From positions 40,724 to 104,723 of the forward strand of contig CANEYR010000007.1 in assembly GCA_947444055.1 (NCBI GenBank): a DNA stretch of 64,000 bases. The letters are read 5' to 3'. The translations under genes and the position numbers were made by a program. The notes under the pieces were generated by a model, which had not been told where the DNA came from, did no database searches, and saw only the letters and a program-made list of their open reading frames with translations. Below, in pieces: positions 51,123-59,480 of this stretch. Position 1 is the first letter of the stretch; every line of letters starts with the position of its first letter. Origin of the DNA: Planctomycetota bacterium. GTDB taxonomy: Bacteria > Planctomycetota > UBA1135 > UBA2386.

Positions 51123-53138
51123 TCAGTGCACGTACTTGTAAGTACCGCCGTTCTCCGCGGCCAAACGCTTCAGCAGGTCGGAGTCGAGGCCGAAGCCAAT
51201 GCAGTGGATGACGATCTGCCGCGTGCGATTCCACCGCCGCACTTCCTCAAGGATCGCATCCGTCGTTCGCACACGCCCCGCCGACGGCTGCCCATCGGTG
51301 AGCAGGTAGATGGTGTCGACCTTGGGATCCTCGAACGCCTTCTCAAGCGCATCGAAGATGTTGGTGCCCTGCGCCAACGGCAGCCGCCGCACTCGGTCGA
51401 GCAAGTCATCACGGTTCTCGTTGGTCAACTTGCGCAGCTGATCCCACAGCGTGGTGACGGCGGTCTCATAAGGAATGAGATTGACGAACGTCGTATCCGG
51501 CAACTGCTGCACGACCCGCGCCAACTGATCCTTCGCCGCTTCCAGCCGCGTCTGCCGCCGATCGGTGCCGATCTTCTCGATCATCGAACCACTGTGGTCG
51601 ATCAAGAAACTCAAGTGGCTGCTGACGATCGGAATGTCGTGGTAGGCGATGGTGTTGCCAACCGTGCCACTGCTGCCGATGCGCACCGTCTCGGCATGCG
51701 GCAACACAAACCCGACTTGGTTCTTCTGCCACCACGCGTCCCATTCCTTGCGACTCAGACAACGCGTGCCCGTATGCGCAAACAGCGCGCTGTTGAGTTC
51801 ACTGCCTAGGCGCCCGTCCTCTTTGCCAAAGCGTGCGATCAGCAGCGGGATCGACCCGACGTCGCGGCAGCGCGTCAGGTAGCGATAACACAGCGAACGC
51901 ATCTCCCACTGCTTGTGCGCGACGCTCTGCTGCGCCGTGGCCACACCCGCATCCGAGCCCAGTTCGAGCAACATCGACAGGCCGAGCATGCGGCTCTCGA
52001 AGTCCGTCGACGCCGCCATCAACGCCAAGTCCTGTCGCCACGACGGATCCTTCGCCAACAAGTCGTGCAAGCCCACCGCGAGGTCCAACGCCTTCTTCTT
52101 GCCAGCCCGCAGGTCCGCGCGAATGCGCTCCACGAGCGGGCGCACGGCCTCGCTCGGCGCCTCCGTCAACAGCAGCTTCGCCGCCTCGCGCGCCGCCGGT
52201 TGGGCCTCGTCGAGACCATGCTGCATCAACCACTTCACCAAAGCCGGATCCTCGGCCGCGGCGGCCGCCGCGCTGCGCAGCGCCTTGCGCACGATCTCGC
52301 CGGCCACACTGCCAAACCGCAGCAGCACGGGGTAGTAGTCGACGTCGCGAACGCGCACGAGCCCGCCGATCAGTTCGGCCGCGATCGTCGCCCGCGGCTC
52401 GCCCACCACTCGTTCGAGCACATCGAGCGTCAGCGAACGCGCGCGCTCGTGCTTTTCGATGGTGAGTTGGCGCCAAGCGACCGCCGCCAACTCCAGATCG
52501 CCTTCTTGCACCAAGCGAATGCGCGCGACACTGAGCGGCGGCAGGCCATGCACCGCATCCATGCGCCGCAGCAATTTCAGACGCGGCGGCACTGGGCCAT
52601 CTGTCACCAACATCGGCACCAGCCCACGCAGCGCGCGATCGATGCCACTGTCGATAAGGGCCGCGATGACAGCATCGCGCTGGGCGACTGGCACCTCCGC
52701 GTCGGGGGCCGTCGCCATCGCCAGCATCGCATCGAGCGCGCGTTCGCCGCTGCGCACGATCACTGTCGCCGCCGCCAAGCGAACGGCCACCGGTGCCGAA
52801 GCCCGCGCCAACACCTTCGTGAGCTCCGCCTGCAACTGCGGCCGCGCCACCTTGCCAAGCGCTTCCAACACCACAGCCGCGAACGCCGAGTCGCCGGCCG
52901 CCGCCAGTTCCTTCAGCAAGAACGCCACCGCATCGGGATGGTCGATCTCACCAAGCCACACGATCGCCCGCCGCCGCTGCACCGCCTTCTGCGCATCACC
53001 TTTTAGCGCCGCGTAGTCCTCGATCGCCTTCGCAACCCGCGCCGCCGGGTCGACGCCCGCCGTCGCTTCCTGGGCATACAGGGGCAGAGCAAGGCACGCG
53101 GAGGCCAGAGCGGCGACAACAAGGGAACGGAAGCGCAC
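51123..53138 (-). CDS. Exported HEAT-repeat and von Willebrand A domain protein
   Basis: A 671-aa protein with signal MRFRSLVVAALASACLALPL. Residues 40-430 are Ala/Leu helical pairs typical of HEAT repeats (RRRAIVWLGEIDHPDAVAFL, and similar). Residues about 500-671 are a vWA domain with an intact MIDAS: LIDHSGSMIEKIG (DxSxS), QGTNIFDALEKA (Thr) and YLLTDGQPSAGRV (Asp), so a divalent-metal-dependent protein interaction is expected. No membrane anchor was found beyond the signal. Convergent with the lipoprotein after dapD and divergent from the YVTN gene. Confidence 0.85.
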   Translation of the reverse strand: MRFRSLVVAALASACLALPLYAQEATAGVDPAARVAKAIEDYAALKGDAQKAVQRRRAIVWLGEIDHPDAVAFLLKELAAAGDSAFAAVVLEALGKVARPQLQAELTKVLARASAPVAVRLAAATVIVRSGERALDAMLAMATAPDAEVPVAQRDAVIAALIDSGIDRALRGLVPMLVTDGPVPPRLKLLRRMDAVHGLPPLSVARIRLVQEGDLELAAVAWRQLTIEKHERARSLTLDVLERVVGEPRATIAAELIGGLVRVRDVDYYPVLLRFGSVAGEIVRKALRSAAAAAAEDPALVKWLMQHGLDEAQPAAREAAKLLLTEAPSEAVRPLVERIRADLRAGKKKALDLAVGLHDLLAKDPSWRQDLALMAASTDFESRMLGLSMLLELGSDAGVATAQQSVAHKQWEMRSLCYRYLTRCRDVGSIPLLIARFGKEDGRLGSELNSALFAHTGTRCLSRKEWDAWWQKNQVGFVLPHAETVRIGSSGTVGNTIAYHDIPIVSSHLSFLIDHSGSMIEKIGTDRRQTRLEAAKDQLARVVQQLPDTTFVNLIPYETAVTTLWDQLRKLTNENRDDLLDRVRRLPLAQGTNIFDALEKAFEDPKVDTIYLLTDGQPSAGRVRTTDAILEEVRRWNRTRQIVIHCIGFGLDSDLLKRLAAENGGTYKYVH

Positions 53139-53165
53139 AGCGGTTCGAAAGGGGCTGGCACGTTG

Positions 53166-53186
53166 TACCGACAGACGGCGTCGGTA
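53166..53186. promoter_or_regulatory. Short inverted repeat between divergent genes
   Basis: TACCGAC and GTCGGTA form a perfect 7-bp inverted repeat with 7 bp between, 28 bp upstream of the HEAT/vWA gene and 86 bp upstream of the YVTN gene. It may be an operator for one or both. Nothing else was recognised in this 133-bp region. Confidence 0.3.
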
Positions 53187-53271
53187 GAAGCCCCGGCATG
53201 GCTCCGGTCAGCGTCGTGGCCATTCTGACCCCGCACTCGCGCGCGATCGAACCGTGCCGTAGCACACGCCC

Positions 53272-54381
53272 ATGCCTCGCTTCGCGCCGTTCCTGCTGTC
53301 GCTGTCCTGCCTGCTGCCAACGCCGCTCCTGGCCCAAGAGGAGAAGCCCGCCGCCTACCCGCCAGCCGGTGACCGCCTACTGGTGTGCAACAAGGCCGCG
53401 CACACACTGTCGATCTTCTCGCCGCTCGAACGGCGCGAACTGGCGACGCTGCCGACCGGCCAGGGACCGCATGAAGTCGCGATCTCCCCCGATGGCGCCA
53501 TGGCCGTGGTCACCGACTACGGCGCGCAAAAGCCAGGGCAGACGCTGACCGTCATCGACCTCACCCTGGCCGCCGTCGTGCGCACGATCGATCTCACCAT
53601 GGATGAAGTGCAAACCGACGGCACGCGCAGCGCCAAGACGTTCTTGCGTCCGCACGGTGTGCAGTTCGTGGCGCCGCATCGCGTGGTGGTGACGAGCGAG
53701 GCATCGCGGCGACTGCTGCTCGTCGACGTCGAGCTGGGCAAGATCGAACGCACGTGGACGTCGCCGCAGACCACGATGCACATGGTGTCGCTGTCCGCGG
53801 ATCGCACGCGCGCCGCTGCCACCAGCATCCGCGAAGGCAGTGTCGTCTTCTTCAACCTCGCCGCGGACGGCACTGCGTCAACGCCACCGATCGAATGCGC
53901 CCCCGGTTCGGAAGGTCTCGCCATCGACCCCACCACCGGCTTCACCTGGGTCGGCAACCGCGCCGCCAACACGCTGTCGGTCGTTGACGCCTCGACGGCG
54001 AAGGTATTGAAGACGATCGCAACCGGCGACTTCCCGTTCCGCCTGACGTTCCCCACGGACGGCAAGCACGCGCTGGTGACGTGCGCCGAAGGTGGGCAGC
54101 TGCAAGTGTTCGACACCAAGACCTACGAACTGGTGCGCGAGATCTCGATCCACGCCGACGCCAGCGAACTGAGTGCGATGCCGATGGGTGTGACCACGGA
54201 CCCCGACGGCAAGCGCGCCTATGTCGCCTGCGGCCGCGGTGAGTTCGTGTCGGTGATCGATCTGGAAGCTGGCAAGGTGATCGATCGTCTGCCCGCTGGG
54301 AAGGGTTGTGACGGCATCGCCTATGCCCGGCCAGTGGTCGCTGCGCCGGCGGCCGCCGTTCCTGCGCGGCTCAAGGGCTGA
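53272..54381 (+). CDS. Exported YVTN-type beta-propeller protein
   Basis: A 369-aa protein with signal MPRFAPFLLSLSCLLPTPLLAQ. Repeats of about 40 residues (GPHEVAISPDGAMAVVTDYG, VTSEASRRLLLVDVELGKIE, TPIECAPGSEGLAIDPTTGF-like segments, NRAANTLSVVDASTAKVLKT, GKRAYVACGRGEFVSVIDLE) define a seven-bladed YVTN/SMP-30-like propeller. There is no catalytic signature; family members bind ligands, metals or other envelope proteins. The C-terminus is Ala-rich (PVVAAPAAAVPARLKG). Transcribed alone, convergent with flgM. Confidence 0.85.
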   Translation: MPRFAPFLLSLSCLLPTPLLAQEEKPAAYPPAGDRLLVCNKAAHTLSIFSPLERRELATLPTGQGPHEVAISPDGAMAVVTDYGAQKPGQTLTVIDLTLAAVVRTIDLTMDEVQTDGTRSAKTFLRPHGVQFVAPHRVVVTSEASRRLLLVDVELGKIERTWTSPQTTMHMVSLSADRTRAAATSIREGSVVFFNLAADGTASTPPIECAPGSEGLAIDPTTGFTWVGNRAANTLSVVDASTAKVLKTIATGDFPFRLTFPTDGKHALVTCAEGGQLQVFDTKTYELVREISIHADASELSAMPMGVTTDPDGKRAYVACGRGEFVSVIDLEAGKVIDRLPAGKGCDGIAYARPVVAAPAAAVPARLKG

Positions 54382-54426
54382 GCGGCTCTCGGCAGCATCC
54401 ACGCACGGCGTCCAGTGATGCGCGGC

Positions 54427-54453
54427 GAACATTATGTTCGCCAGACATAATGT
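54427..54453. promoter_or_regulatory. AT-rich double palindrome between convergent genes
   Basis: AACATTATGT and ACATAATGTT are perfect 10-bp inverted repeats separated by TCGCCAG, and each arm is nearly palindromic by itself. The AT content stands out in this GC-rich region. It lies 46 bp after the YVTN stop and 71 bp beyond the flgM stop. A terminator is possible, but no T-tract follows; an orphan operator is an alternative. Confidence 0.45.
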
Positions 54454-54523
54454 TGGACGAGCATCCGTGGCGTTCGTGGCCGCCTACCTTGCTGCTCAGG
54501 AGTGAAGCAGCGAGGCGCGGACT

Positions 54524-54829
54524 TTAGCCAGCCAGGAACTTCGCGTCGAGCACACGCTGCGCGGTGGCGCGGATCGTGCGCTCGCCATCGAGTTCGCCGC
54601 TCGTCAGCTTGCGCAGGGCTTCGGTGACAATGGCTTCCCGGCCACCGGCAGTGCGCGCGCGTTCGGCCAGGCCTTCGACGGCGGCGGCGCTGTCCCGACC
54701 GACGGAGCTGATGTTCGCTTGGTCGCGGGCGACCGACGGGATGACGACAGTGCGCTGGGCGTCGGACTTCTTGGTCCGATCGCTGCTGCGTTCGACGCTG
54801 CCGTTGGTGGTGACGTTGCGGATGTCCAT
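54524..54829 (-). CDS. flgM: FlgM-like anti-sigma factor
   Basis: A 101-aa protein, ATG at 54829 after AAGAAGG; the 630-aa track ORF containing it is otherwise antisense to fliK. Ser/Thr/Arg-rich unstructured N-terminus (GSVERSSDRTKKSDAQRTVV) and a helical C-terminus (GREAIVTEALRKLTSGELDG, ERTIRATAQRVLDAKFLAG) fit FlgM, which holds sigma28 inactive until hook completion and is then exported. Conservation is weak, so this relies on size, layout and context. The promoter upstream looks sigma28-type, giving the familiar feedback loop. Confidence 0.65.
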   Translation of the reverse strand: MDIRNVTTNGSVERSSDRTKKSDAQRTVVIPSVARDQANISSVGRDSAAAVEGLAERARTAGGREAIVTEALRKLTSGELDGERTIRATAQRVLDAKFLAG

Positions 54830-54857
54830 CGTGCCCTTCTTGTGGGTGCTTCCTTGA

Positions 54858-54884
54858 TCATCGGCAGAAGCGCCGCGCACTTGA
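54858..54884 (-). promoter_or_regulatory. flgM: Sigma28-like promoter of flgM
   Basis: On the minus strand TCAAGTGC (-35) is followed after exactly 11 bp by GCCGATGA (-10). The flagellar sigma28 consensus is TAAAGTTT-N11-GCCGATAA, so the -10 matches 7 of 8 positions and the -35 matches 5 of 8. A start of transcription near 54851 would give a 20-base leader containing AAGAAGG before the flgM ATG. Confidence 0.55.
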
Positions 54885-54939
54885 GAGTTCTGCGCAGAAA
54901 GGTGTCGAGCCTCGCAGCGGTCCGCCCGCACCGAACAGT

Positions 54940-54998
54940 CGGCAGGGCGTGCCGTGTCGGCAGAATCTGCCGTCACGGAACTCGGCAGCTTCTGCCGA
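54940..54998. promoter_or_regulatory. Cluster of three CGGCAG/CTGCCG palindromes, putative enhancer sites
   Basis: Site 1, 54940-54954: CGGCA-N5-TGCCG. Site 2, 54958-54972: CGGCAGAATCTGCCG, a perfect palindrome about its centre. Site 3, 54982-54998: TCGGCAG-CTT-CTGCCGA. Centres are 18 and 25 bp apart. They lie roughly 75-130 bp upstream of the sigma54 -24 box, the typical location for NtrC-family (FlrC/FlbD/FleQ-like) activator sites, and 55-115 bp from the sigma28-like promoter. The bound protein is not encoded in the window. Confidence 0.55.
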
Positions 54999-55070
54999 AC
55001 GGCCCCGCGCCGGGCGCGCCAACACGCTGGCGCCCCATGGCAGCGCCGCAATCCGCACTTCGCTGCGACT

Positions 55071-55086
55071 TGGCACGCACCGTGCT
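55071..55086 (+). promoter_or_regulatory. fliK: Sigma54 -24/-12 promoter of the fliK-flg operon
   Basis: TGGCACGCACCGTGCT matches TGGCACG-N4-TTGCW at 11 of 12 fixed positions and has the essential GG (55072-55073) and GC (55084-55085) with exactly 10 bp between. Predicted transcription start is near 55097, 24 bp before the fliK ATG, with AAGGAG in the leader. Activation would need an NtrC-type protein, for which the palindrome cluster upstream is a candidate target. Confidence 0.75.
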
Positions 55087-55120
55087 TCTCAAGGGCAAGG
55101 GAATCGAAGGAGTTGCGGCA

Positions 55121-56140
55121 ATGCTGATCACTGTTCGTGGACGTGTCGAAATGGACCCCATGCGGGTCCCGCAGGCGGCCAGCATGGCCACCGGCAGCGA
55201 CGACGCGTTTGAACAAGTGCTGCAGCAGACGGTCGCCGCCGACGAAACGCCGGTGGCAGAGTCGGGGCCGCGTGAGAGCGAGCCAGACGCTGACCTCGAC
55301 GAGGCGACGACGGCGACGTTGGCGCGCACCGAGGACGAACTGGAACTGCCCGCCGAGACGGCGAGCAACGAGTCCCTCGACGACACCACGACGATGACGA
55401 CTGGCGGCCGCGCCGCCGACGTCACCGAGAGCATTCGCCGGGGAGAGCCGGAGCGGCAGGAAACTGCAGGCAAAGGAACCGACTCTCCCCGCACTTCTGC
55501 GCGCACCGTCGAGCCATTGCTGGCCGCCGTGGTGCAACACAATGCCGGCGCGAACAACGCCCCGTTCGTCGTCGCTGGCAGTGGCGAACGCACAGGCGCG
55601 ATTGGTGGCGTGCGCGCTGGCGACGCCGCGACGCGCGGCACCGGCGGCTTGCAAGCCCGCACTACCGCACCGCTGCGCGCGCCCGCGGTGCAAGCGCCCT
55701 ACCGCGCCAATGAGGCGGCGTCCGCCGAGCTGTTGGAGCAGGCGCGCGACTCGGTGTTCAAGCAGATCCTGATGAAGCTGTCGGACGATGGCGGCGAGAT
55801 GCGCCTTCGCCTGCAGCCACCGGATCTCGGCGAGCTCGACCTGCGCCTCGTCGTGGAAGGCGGCAACCGCCTCAACCTGACGATCGCCGCCGATCGCCAA
55901 GACGTCGCTGGTCTGCTGCAGCGCCATCTCGACGAATTGAAGACCAGCCTGCAGCAAGCAGGACTCGAAGTGACCGGAGCCTCGGTGCAAACGCGCAGCG
56001 AGTTCGCGCGGGAGCAGCGGCAACGCGATGCCGAGCAACACGGCGGCCACGCGGGCGCCGCGCCACAACAACTCACCACGACCAACGATCGGCAGCGCGG
56101 CGGCTACGTCACCGCGACCGGTCTCGATTTCTGGGCCTGA
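55121..56140 (+). CDS. fliK: Flagellar hook-length control protein FliK
   Basis: A 339-aa protein; ATG at 55121 preceded by GAAGGAG. The N-terminal two-thirds is low-complexity and acidic/Thr/Ala-rich, as in FliK rulers. The C-terminal Flg_hook domain is clear: EMRLRLQPPDLGELDLRLVV, LTIAADRQDVAGLLQRHLDE, SLQQAGLEVTGASV. It sets hook length and triggers the switch to filament export. First gene of the sigma54-driven flg operon, 12 bp before flgD. The 473-aa track start lies upstream of the sigma54 promoter and was rejected. Confidence 0.9.
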   Translation: MLITVRGRVEMDPMRVPQAASMATGSDDAFEQVLQQTVAADETPVAESGPRESEPDADLDEATTATLARTEDELELPAETASNESLDDTTTMTTGGRAADVTESIRRGEPERQETAGKGTDSPRTSARTVEPLLAAVVQHNAGANNAPFVVAGSGERTGAIGGVRAGDAATRGTGGLQARTTAPLRAPAVQAPYRANEAASAELLEQARDSVFKQILMKLSDDGGEMRLRLQPPDLGELDLRLVVEGGNRLNLTIAADRQDVAGLLQRHLDELKTSLQQAGLEVTGASVQTRSEFAREQRQRDAEQHGGHAGAAPQQLTTTNDRQRGGYVTATGLDFWA

Positions 56141-56152
56141 ACGAGAACGAAC

Positions 56153-56725
56153 ATGAACACCATCGGAACTCTGAACGCAACGGACGGCACCGCCGTGCTG
56201 TCGACCCAAAAGGCGGCGTACGGCGACAACCCGTTCCTCAAGTTGCTCACCGAGCAGCTCAAGAACCAAACGCCTCTGGAGCCCGTCGACAATGCGAGCT
56301 TCATGAACCAGATGGCGAGCTACACGACCATGCAGGAGCAGCGCGACCTGAACAGCAACATGCTCAAGCTGCTCGATTTCCAGGGCGTGCTGGCTCGCGT
56401 GAACGGCCTCAGCCAAGGCAGCTCGCTGCTCGGCAAGGACGTGTCGTATGCAGGCGAAGACGGCAAGGCCGTGACGGCGAAGGTAGAATCGGTGTTCGTG
56501 TCGGAGACCGGCGATGTGCGGTTGAAGCTCGCGGGCGGCAAGGAAATCGATCTGCGCGAAGTCCTCGGCATCGCCGAGACGGCGACGACGACGACCGCTG
56601 GAACGGGAACGGGCACGACGGGGTCCACGACGGCGGGCACCGGTACCTCGGGCGGCGCTGGCGCTGGCACAGGCACCGGCACCTCGAGCAACACGTCAGG
56701 CAACACGAACACCGCGTCGGCCTGA
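56153..56725 (+). CDS. flgD: Flagellar hook assembly scaffold FlgD
   Basis: A 190-aa FlgD that caps the growing hook. The conserved N-terminal part is present: NPFLKLLTEQLKNQTPLEPV, DNASFMNQMASYTTMQEQRD and NGLSQGSSLLGKDVSYAG, leading into the FlgD tudor-like region. The usual Ig-like FlgD insert is absent and replaced by a low-complexity tail (AGTGTGTTGSTTAGTGTSGG) of about 45 residues; scaffold function should still be retained. Between fliK and flgE, transcribed with both. Confidence 0.92.
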   Translation: MNTIGTLNATDGTAVLSTQKAAYGDNPFLKLLTEQLKNQTPLEPVDNASFMNQMASYTTMQEQRDLNSNMLKLLDFQGVLARVNGLSQGSSLLGKDVSYAGEDGKAVTAKVESVFVSETGDVRLKLAGGKEIDLREVLGIAETATTTTAGTGTGTTGSTTAGTGTSGGAGAGTGTGTSSNTSGNTNTASA

Positions 56726-56762
56726 TCCACCACCACCGACTGCACACCAGGGAAGTCAGCAC

Positions 56763-58733
56763 ATGGTCAGCACCGCGCTCTACACGGGACTGTCGGGACT
56801 ACGCGTCCACCAGACCTACATCGACGTCATCGGCAACAACCTCGCGAACGTCAGCACGCCGGGCTTTCGCGGCTCGCGCGCAACGTTCAGCGACATCCTC
56901 AGCTTCACGGTGCGTTCGGGCTCGGGCCCGAGCGGCAGCTTCGGCGGCACCAACCCGCTGCAGATCGGCACCGGCGCCTACATGTCGACGGTCGACACCG
57001 ACCTCAACCAAGGCACGCTGCAGGACACCGGTCGTTCGCTCGACGTCGCGCTGCAAGGACGCGGCTTCTTCACCTTGAGCAACGGCGTCCAGACGTTCTA
57101 CACGCGCGTCGGTGCGTTCGGCATCGACGCCGATCGCACCCTGATCGACTTGCGTTCGGGTCTGCGCGTCGTTGGCAGCACCGGCAACGAAATTACGGTG
57201 CCGGTCTCCGACACCCTGCCCGCCTCGCCGTCAACGCAGGTGCAGTTCCAAGGCAACTTGCCAGCGCGCGTCGGCGGCCCGCTCGAAGAGATCGTGCAAT
57301 CGAACGTGCCGTTGAAGCAAGGCACGCCAGCCACCAAGACGGCCACGGCCGCGGGTGGCGCGGCGCCGCTGTTCGACCTGACCACGTTCGGTGGCAAGAC
57401 GCTGTTGGTGTCCGTGAACGGGGGTGCGCAGCAGACCATCACCTTCGCTGCCTCGGCGTTCGGGGCCCCACCCACGGGCCCGGGCCCAGTCAACGCATCA
57501 AGCGTCGCCGCGGCGTTCTCGGCGGCGGGCCTTGCGGTCACCGCTGACGACATCGCCGGCACCGTCCGCTTCGACACCGTGCGCCTTGGTGCGTCGGCCA
57601 CGCTCAAGTTCGACGATGGCCCGTCGTCCTCGGGCCTGCTGAGTGCGCTCGGCCTCAACGCGACGCTCGTTCCGGGCACCGAAGCCACGGCCACCGGCTC
57701 CTCCAACCTGGCCCAGCTAACCGCGCGCAACGCTTCCTACACCAATGGTGACGCGATCACGGTGCGCGGCACCAACCCCGACGGCACGGTGTTCTCGGAC
57801 ACGTTCGTCTACGGCACCAACGGCACCGACATCAACAGCCTGCTGACGTTCATCAACCAGCGCCTGAACGGCGCCACGGCGACGCTCACGGCCGATGGCA
57901 ACATCCGCGTCACCGCCAACAACAAGGAAGAGGCGCAGCTCAGCTTGTTCCTCGGCGACGTCAGCGGCAACTCGGGCACCGTCAGCTGGCCGAACTTCGT
58001 CGTCTCCCAGCAAGGCACCGGCCCCGACGAAGCGGTGACCTCGATCGACATCGTCGACAGCCAAGGTCGCACGCATCCGGTGACCATGACGTTCACGCGC
58101 AGCACCGCGGACTCGACGATCTGGGATCTGCAGGCCAGCATCGACTCGGCCGATGGCGCCATCACGCAGGGCTCGATCGGCCAGATCCGGTTCAACGACA
58201 ACGGCTCGTTCAACGTGATCGGCGGCGGCACCAACACGCTGACCTTTGCGTGGAACGGCATCAGCGCGGCACAGAGTGTCGCGATCAATCTCGGCACGTC
58301 GGGCCAGTTCGATGGTGTGGCGCAACTCGGCAACACCGCGACGGTGGCGGCGGTCGACCAGGACGGCTACGCGGCCGGCACGCTGCTCAACGCGGGCTTC
58401 AACAACGAAGGCGAACTGGTCGGGTACTACAGCAATGGCCAGAGCCAGACGCTCGACACGCTGCGCATCAGCATGTTCAGCAACGAAGGTGGCCTGGTGC
58501 GCGCCGGCGACACGATGTTCGTCGAGTCGCCCAACTCCGACGACGCCATCGCCACCACCGCCAGTGCCGCTGGCGCCGGCGTGGTGCGCTCGGGCCAGCT
58601 CGAGAACAGCAACGTCGACATCGCTCGCGAGTTCGTCAACCTGATTGAGGCGCAACGTGGCTTCCAAGCCAACTCGCGCGTCATCACGACGACCGACGAG
58701 ATCCTCGCCGAACTGATGAACATCGTGAGGTAA
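56763..58733 (+). CDS. flgE: Flagellar hook protein FlgE
   Basis: A 656-aa hook subunit. MVSTALYTGLSGLRVHQTYI and NNLANVSTPGFRGSRATFSD are the conserved N-terminal rod/hook helix; the C-terminal partner helix is FVNLIEAQRGFQANSRVITT with TDEILAELMNIVR. The central region is enlarged compared with enteric FlgE (about 400 aa), typical of bacteria with long hook subunits, and carries FLGD-like beta domains. AGGGAAG lies upstream of the ATG. Followed after 2 bp by flgF. Confidence 0.95.
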   Translation: MVSTALYTGLSGLRVHQTYIDVIGNNLANVSTPGFRGSRATFSDILSFTVRSGSGPSGSFGGTNPLQIGTGAYMSTVDTDLNQGTLQDTGRSLDVALQGRGFFTLSNGVQTFYTRVGAFGIDADRTLIDLRSGLRVVGSTGNEITVPVSDTLPASPSTQVQFQGNLPARVGGPLEEIVQSNVPLKQGTPATKTATAAGGAAPLFDLTTFGGKTLLVSVNGGAQQTITFAASAFGAPPTGPGPVNASSVAAAFSAAGLAVTADDIAGTVRFDTVRLGASATLKFDDGPSSSGLLSALGLNATLVPGTEATATGSSNLAQLTARNASYTNGDAITVRGTNPDGTVFSDTFVYGTNGTDINSLLTFINQRLNGATATLTADGNIRVTANNKEEAQLSLFLGDVSGNSGTVSWPNFVVSQQGTGPDEAVTSIDIVDSQGRTHPVTMTFTRSTADSTIWDLQASIDSADGAITQGSIGQIRFNDNGSFNVIGGGTNTLTFAWNGISAAQSVAINLGTSGQFDGVAQLGNTATVAAVDQDGYAAGTLLNAGFNNEGELVGYYSNGQSQTLDTLRISMFSNEGGLVRAGDTMFVESPNSDDAIATTASAAGAGVVRSGQLENSNVDIAREFVNLIEAQRGFQANSRVITTTDEILAELMNIVR

Positions 58734-58735
58734 TC

Positions 58736-59473
58736 GTGACCAGCTACGGAGAAATCGCTCTGGTGCGCGGGCTGTCCTTCCTCGCCGAAAAGCAGGCGTC
58801 GATCGCCAACAACCTGGCGAACATCGACACCACCAGCTTCAAGCGGCGTTCGGCCGTGGCGCAGACCGAGAACGGCTTCCACACGCTGCTCGATCGCGAA
58901 CTGTCGGCCGTCGGCTACGTCGAGAGCTCGGACATGCAGCGCGGCACCATCCGCGAAACCGGCAACCGCTTCGACGTCGCCCTCGACGGCCCGCAATGGA
59001 TGCGCGTGCAAGACCAGAACGGCCAGCGCTTCTACACCCGCAACGGCCAACTGCAGCTCGGCCCCGATGGTCGTCTGGCCACGCGCGACGGCCTCGCCGT
59101 GCTCGACCAAGGCGGCCAACCGATCCTGCTCGGTGTCGGCGAGGAAGCGCCGAGCGACATCTCGATCTCACCCAACGGCACGATCAGCAACCCGAGCACC
59201 GGTCAGACCTGGGGCCCGATCGCGATCGTGCAGTTTCCCGACGAGAAGGCGCTGACTCCGGTCGGCAAGAGCCTCTACGTCGATGCCAAAAACCAACGCA
59301 CCACGCAGGCCGGCGACGGCATGCAGCAGGGCTTTCTCGAAGGCAGCAACGTCGACAGCTTGCAAGAGCTCGTGCAGATGATCTCTGTCGAACGCAGCTT
59401 CTCGGCGACGCAGAAGGCGTTGTCGGGGATCGGTCGCCTGCAAGAAAACCTGATCACGAACATCCTGAGGTAA
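58736..59473 (+). CDS. flgF: Flagellar basal-body rod protein FlgF
   Basis: A 245-aa rod protein, GTG start at 58736, 2 bp after flgE. N-terminal helix and motif FLAEKQASIANNLANIDTTS and conserved C-terminal helix EGSNVDSLQELVQMISVERS ... ENLITNILR are those of the FlgF/FlgG family. The divergent N-terminus and placement before flgG indicate FlgF, a proximal rod component. Seven bp to flgG. Confidence 0.85.
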   Translation: MTSYGEIALVRGLSFLAEKQASIANNLANIDTTSFKRRSAVAQTENGFHTLLDRELSAVGYVESSDMQRGTIRETGNRFDVALDGPQWMRVQDQNGQRFYTRNGQLQLGPDGRLATRDGLAVLDQGGQPILLGVGEEAPSDISISPNGTISNPSTGQTWGPIAIVQFPDEKALTPVGKSLYVDAKNQRTTQAGDGMQQGFLEGSNVDSLQELVQMISVERSFSATQKALSGIGRLQENLITNILR

Positions 59474-59480
59474 TAGACAG

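Noticed and set aside
53150-53175. Second sigma54 promoter (TGGCACGTTGTACCG)
   Set aside because: The TGGCACG is present but position +10 after GG is CG rather than GC, so the essential -12 element is missing.
54830-56416. Minus-strand extension upstream of flgM in the 630-aa track ORF
   Set aside because: Antisense to fliK and flgD. Only the last 101 aa, from the ATG at 54829 to the stop at 54524, are plausible as a gene (flgM).
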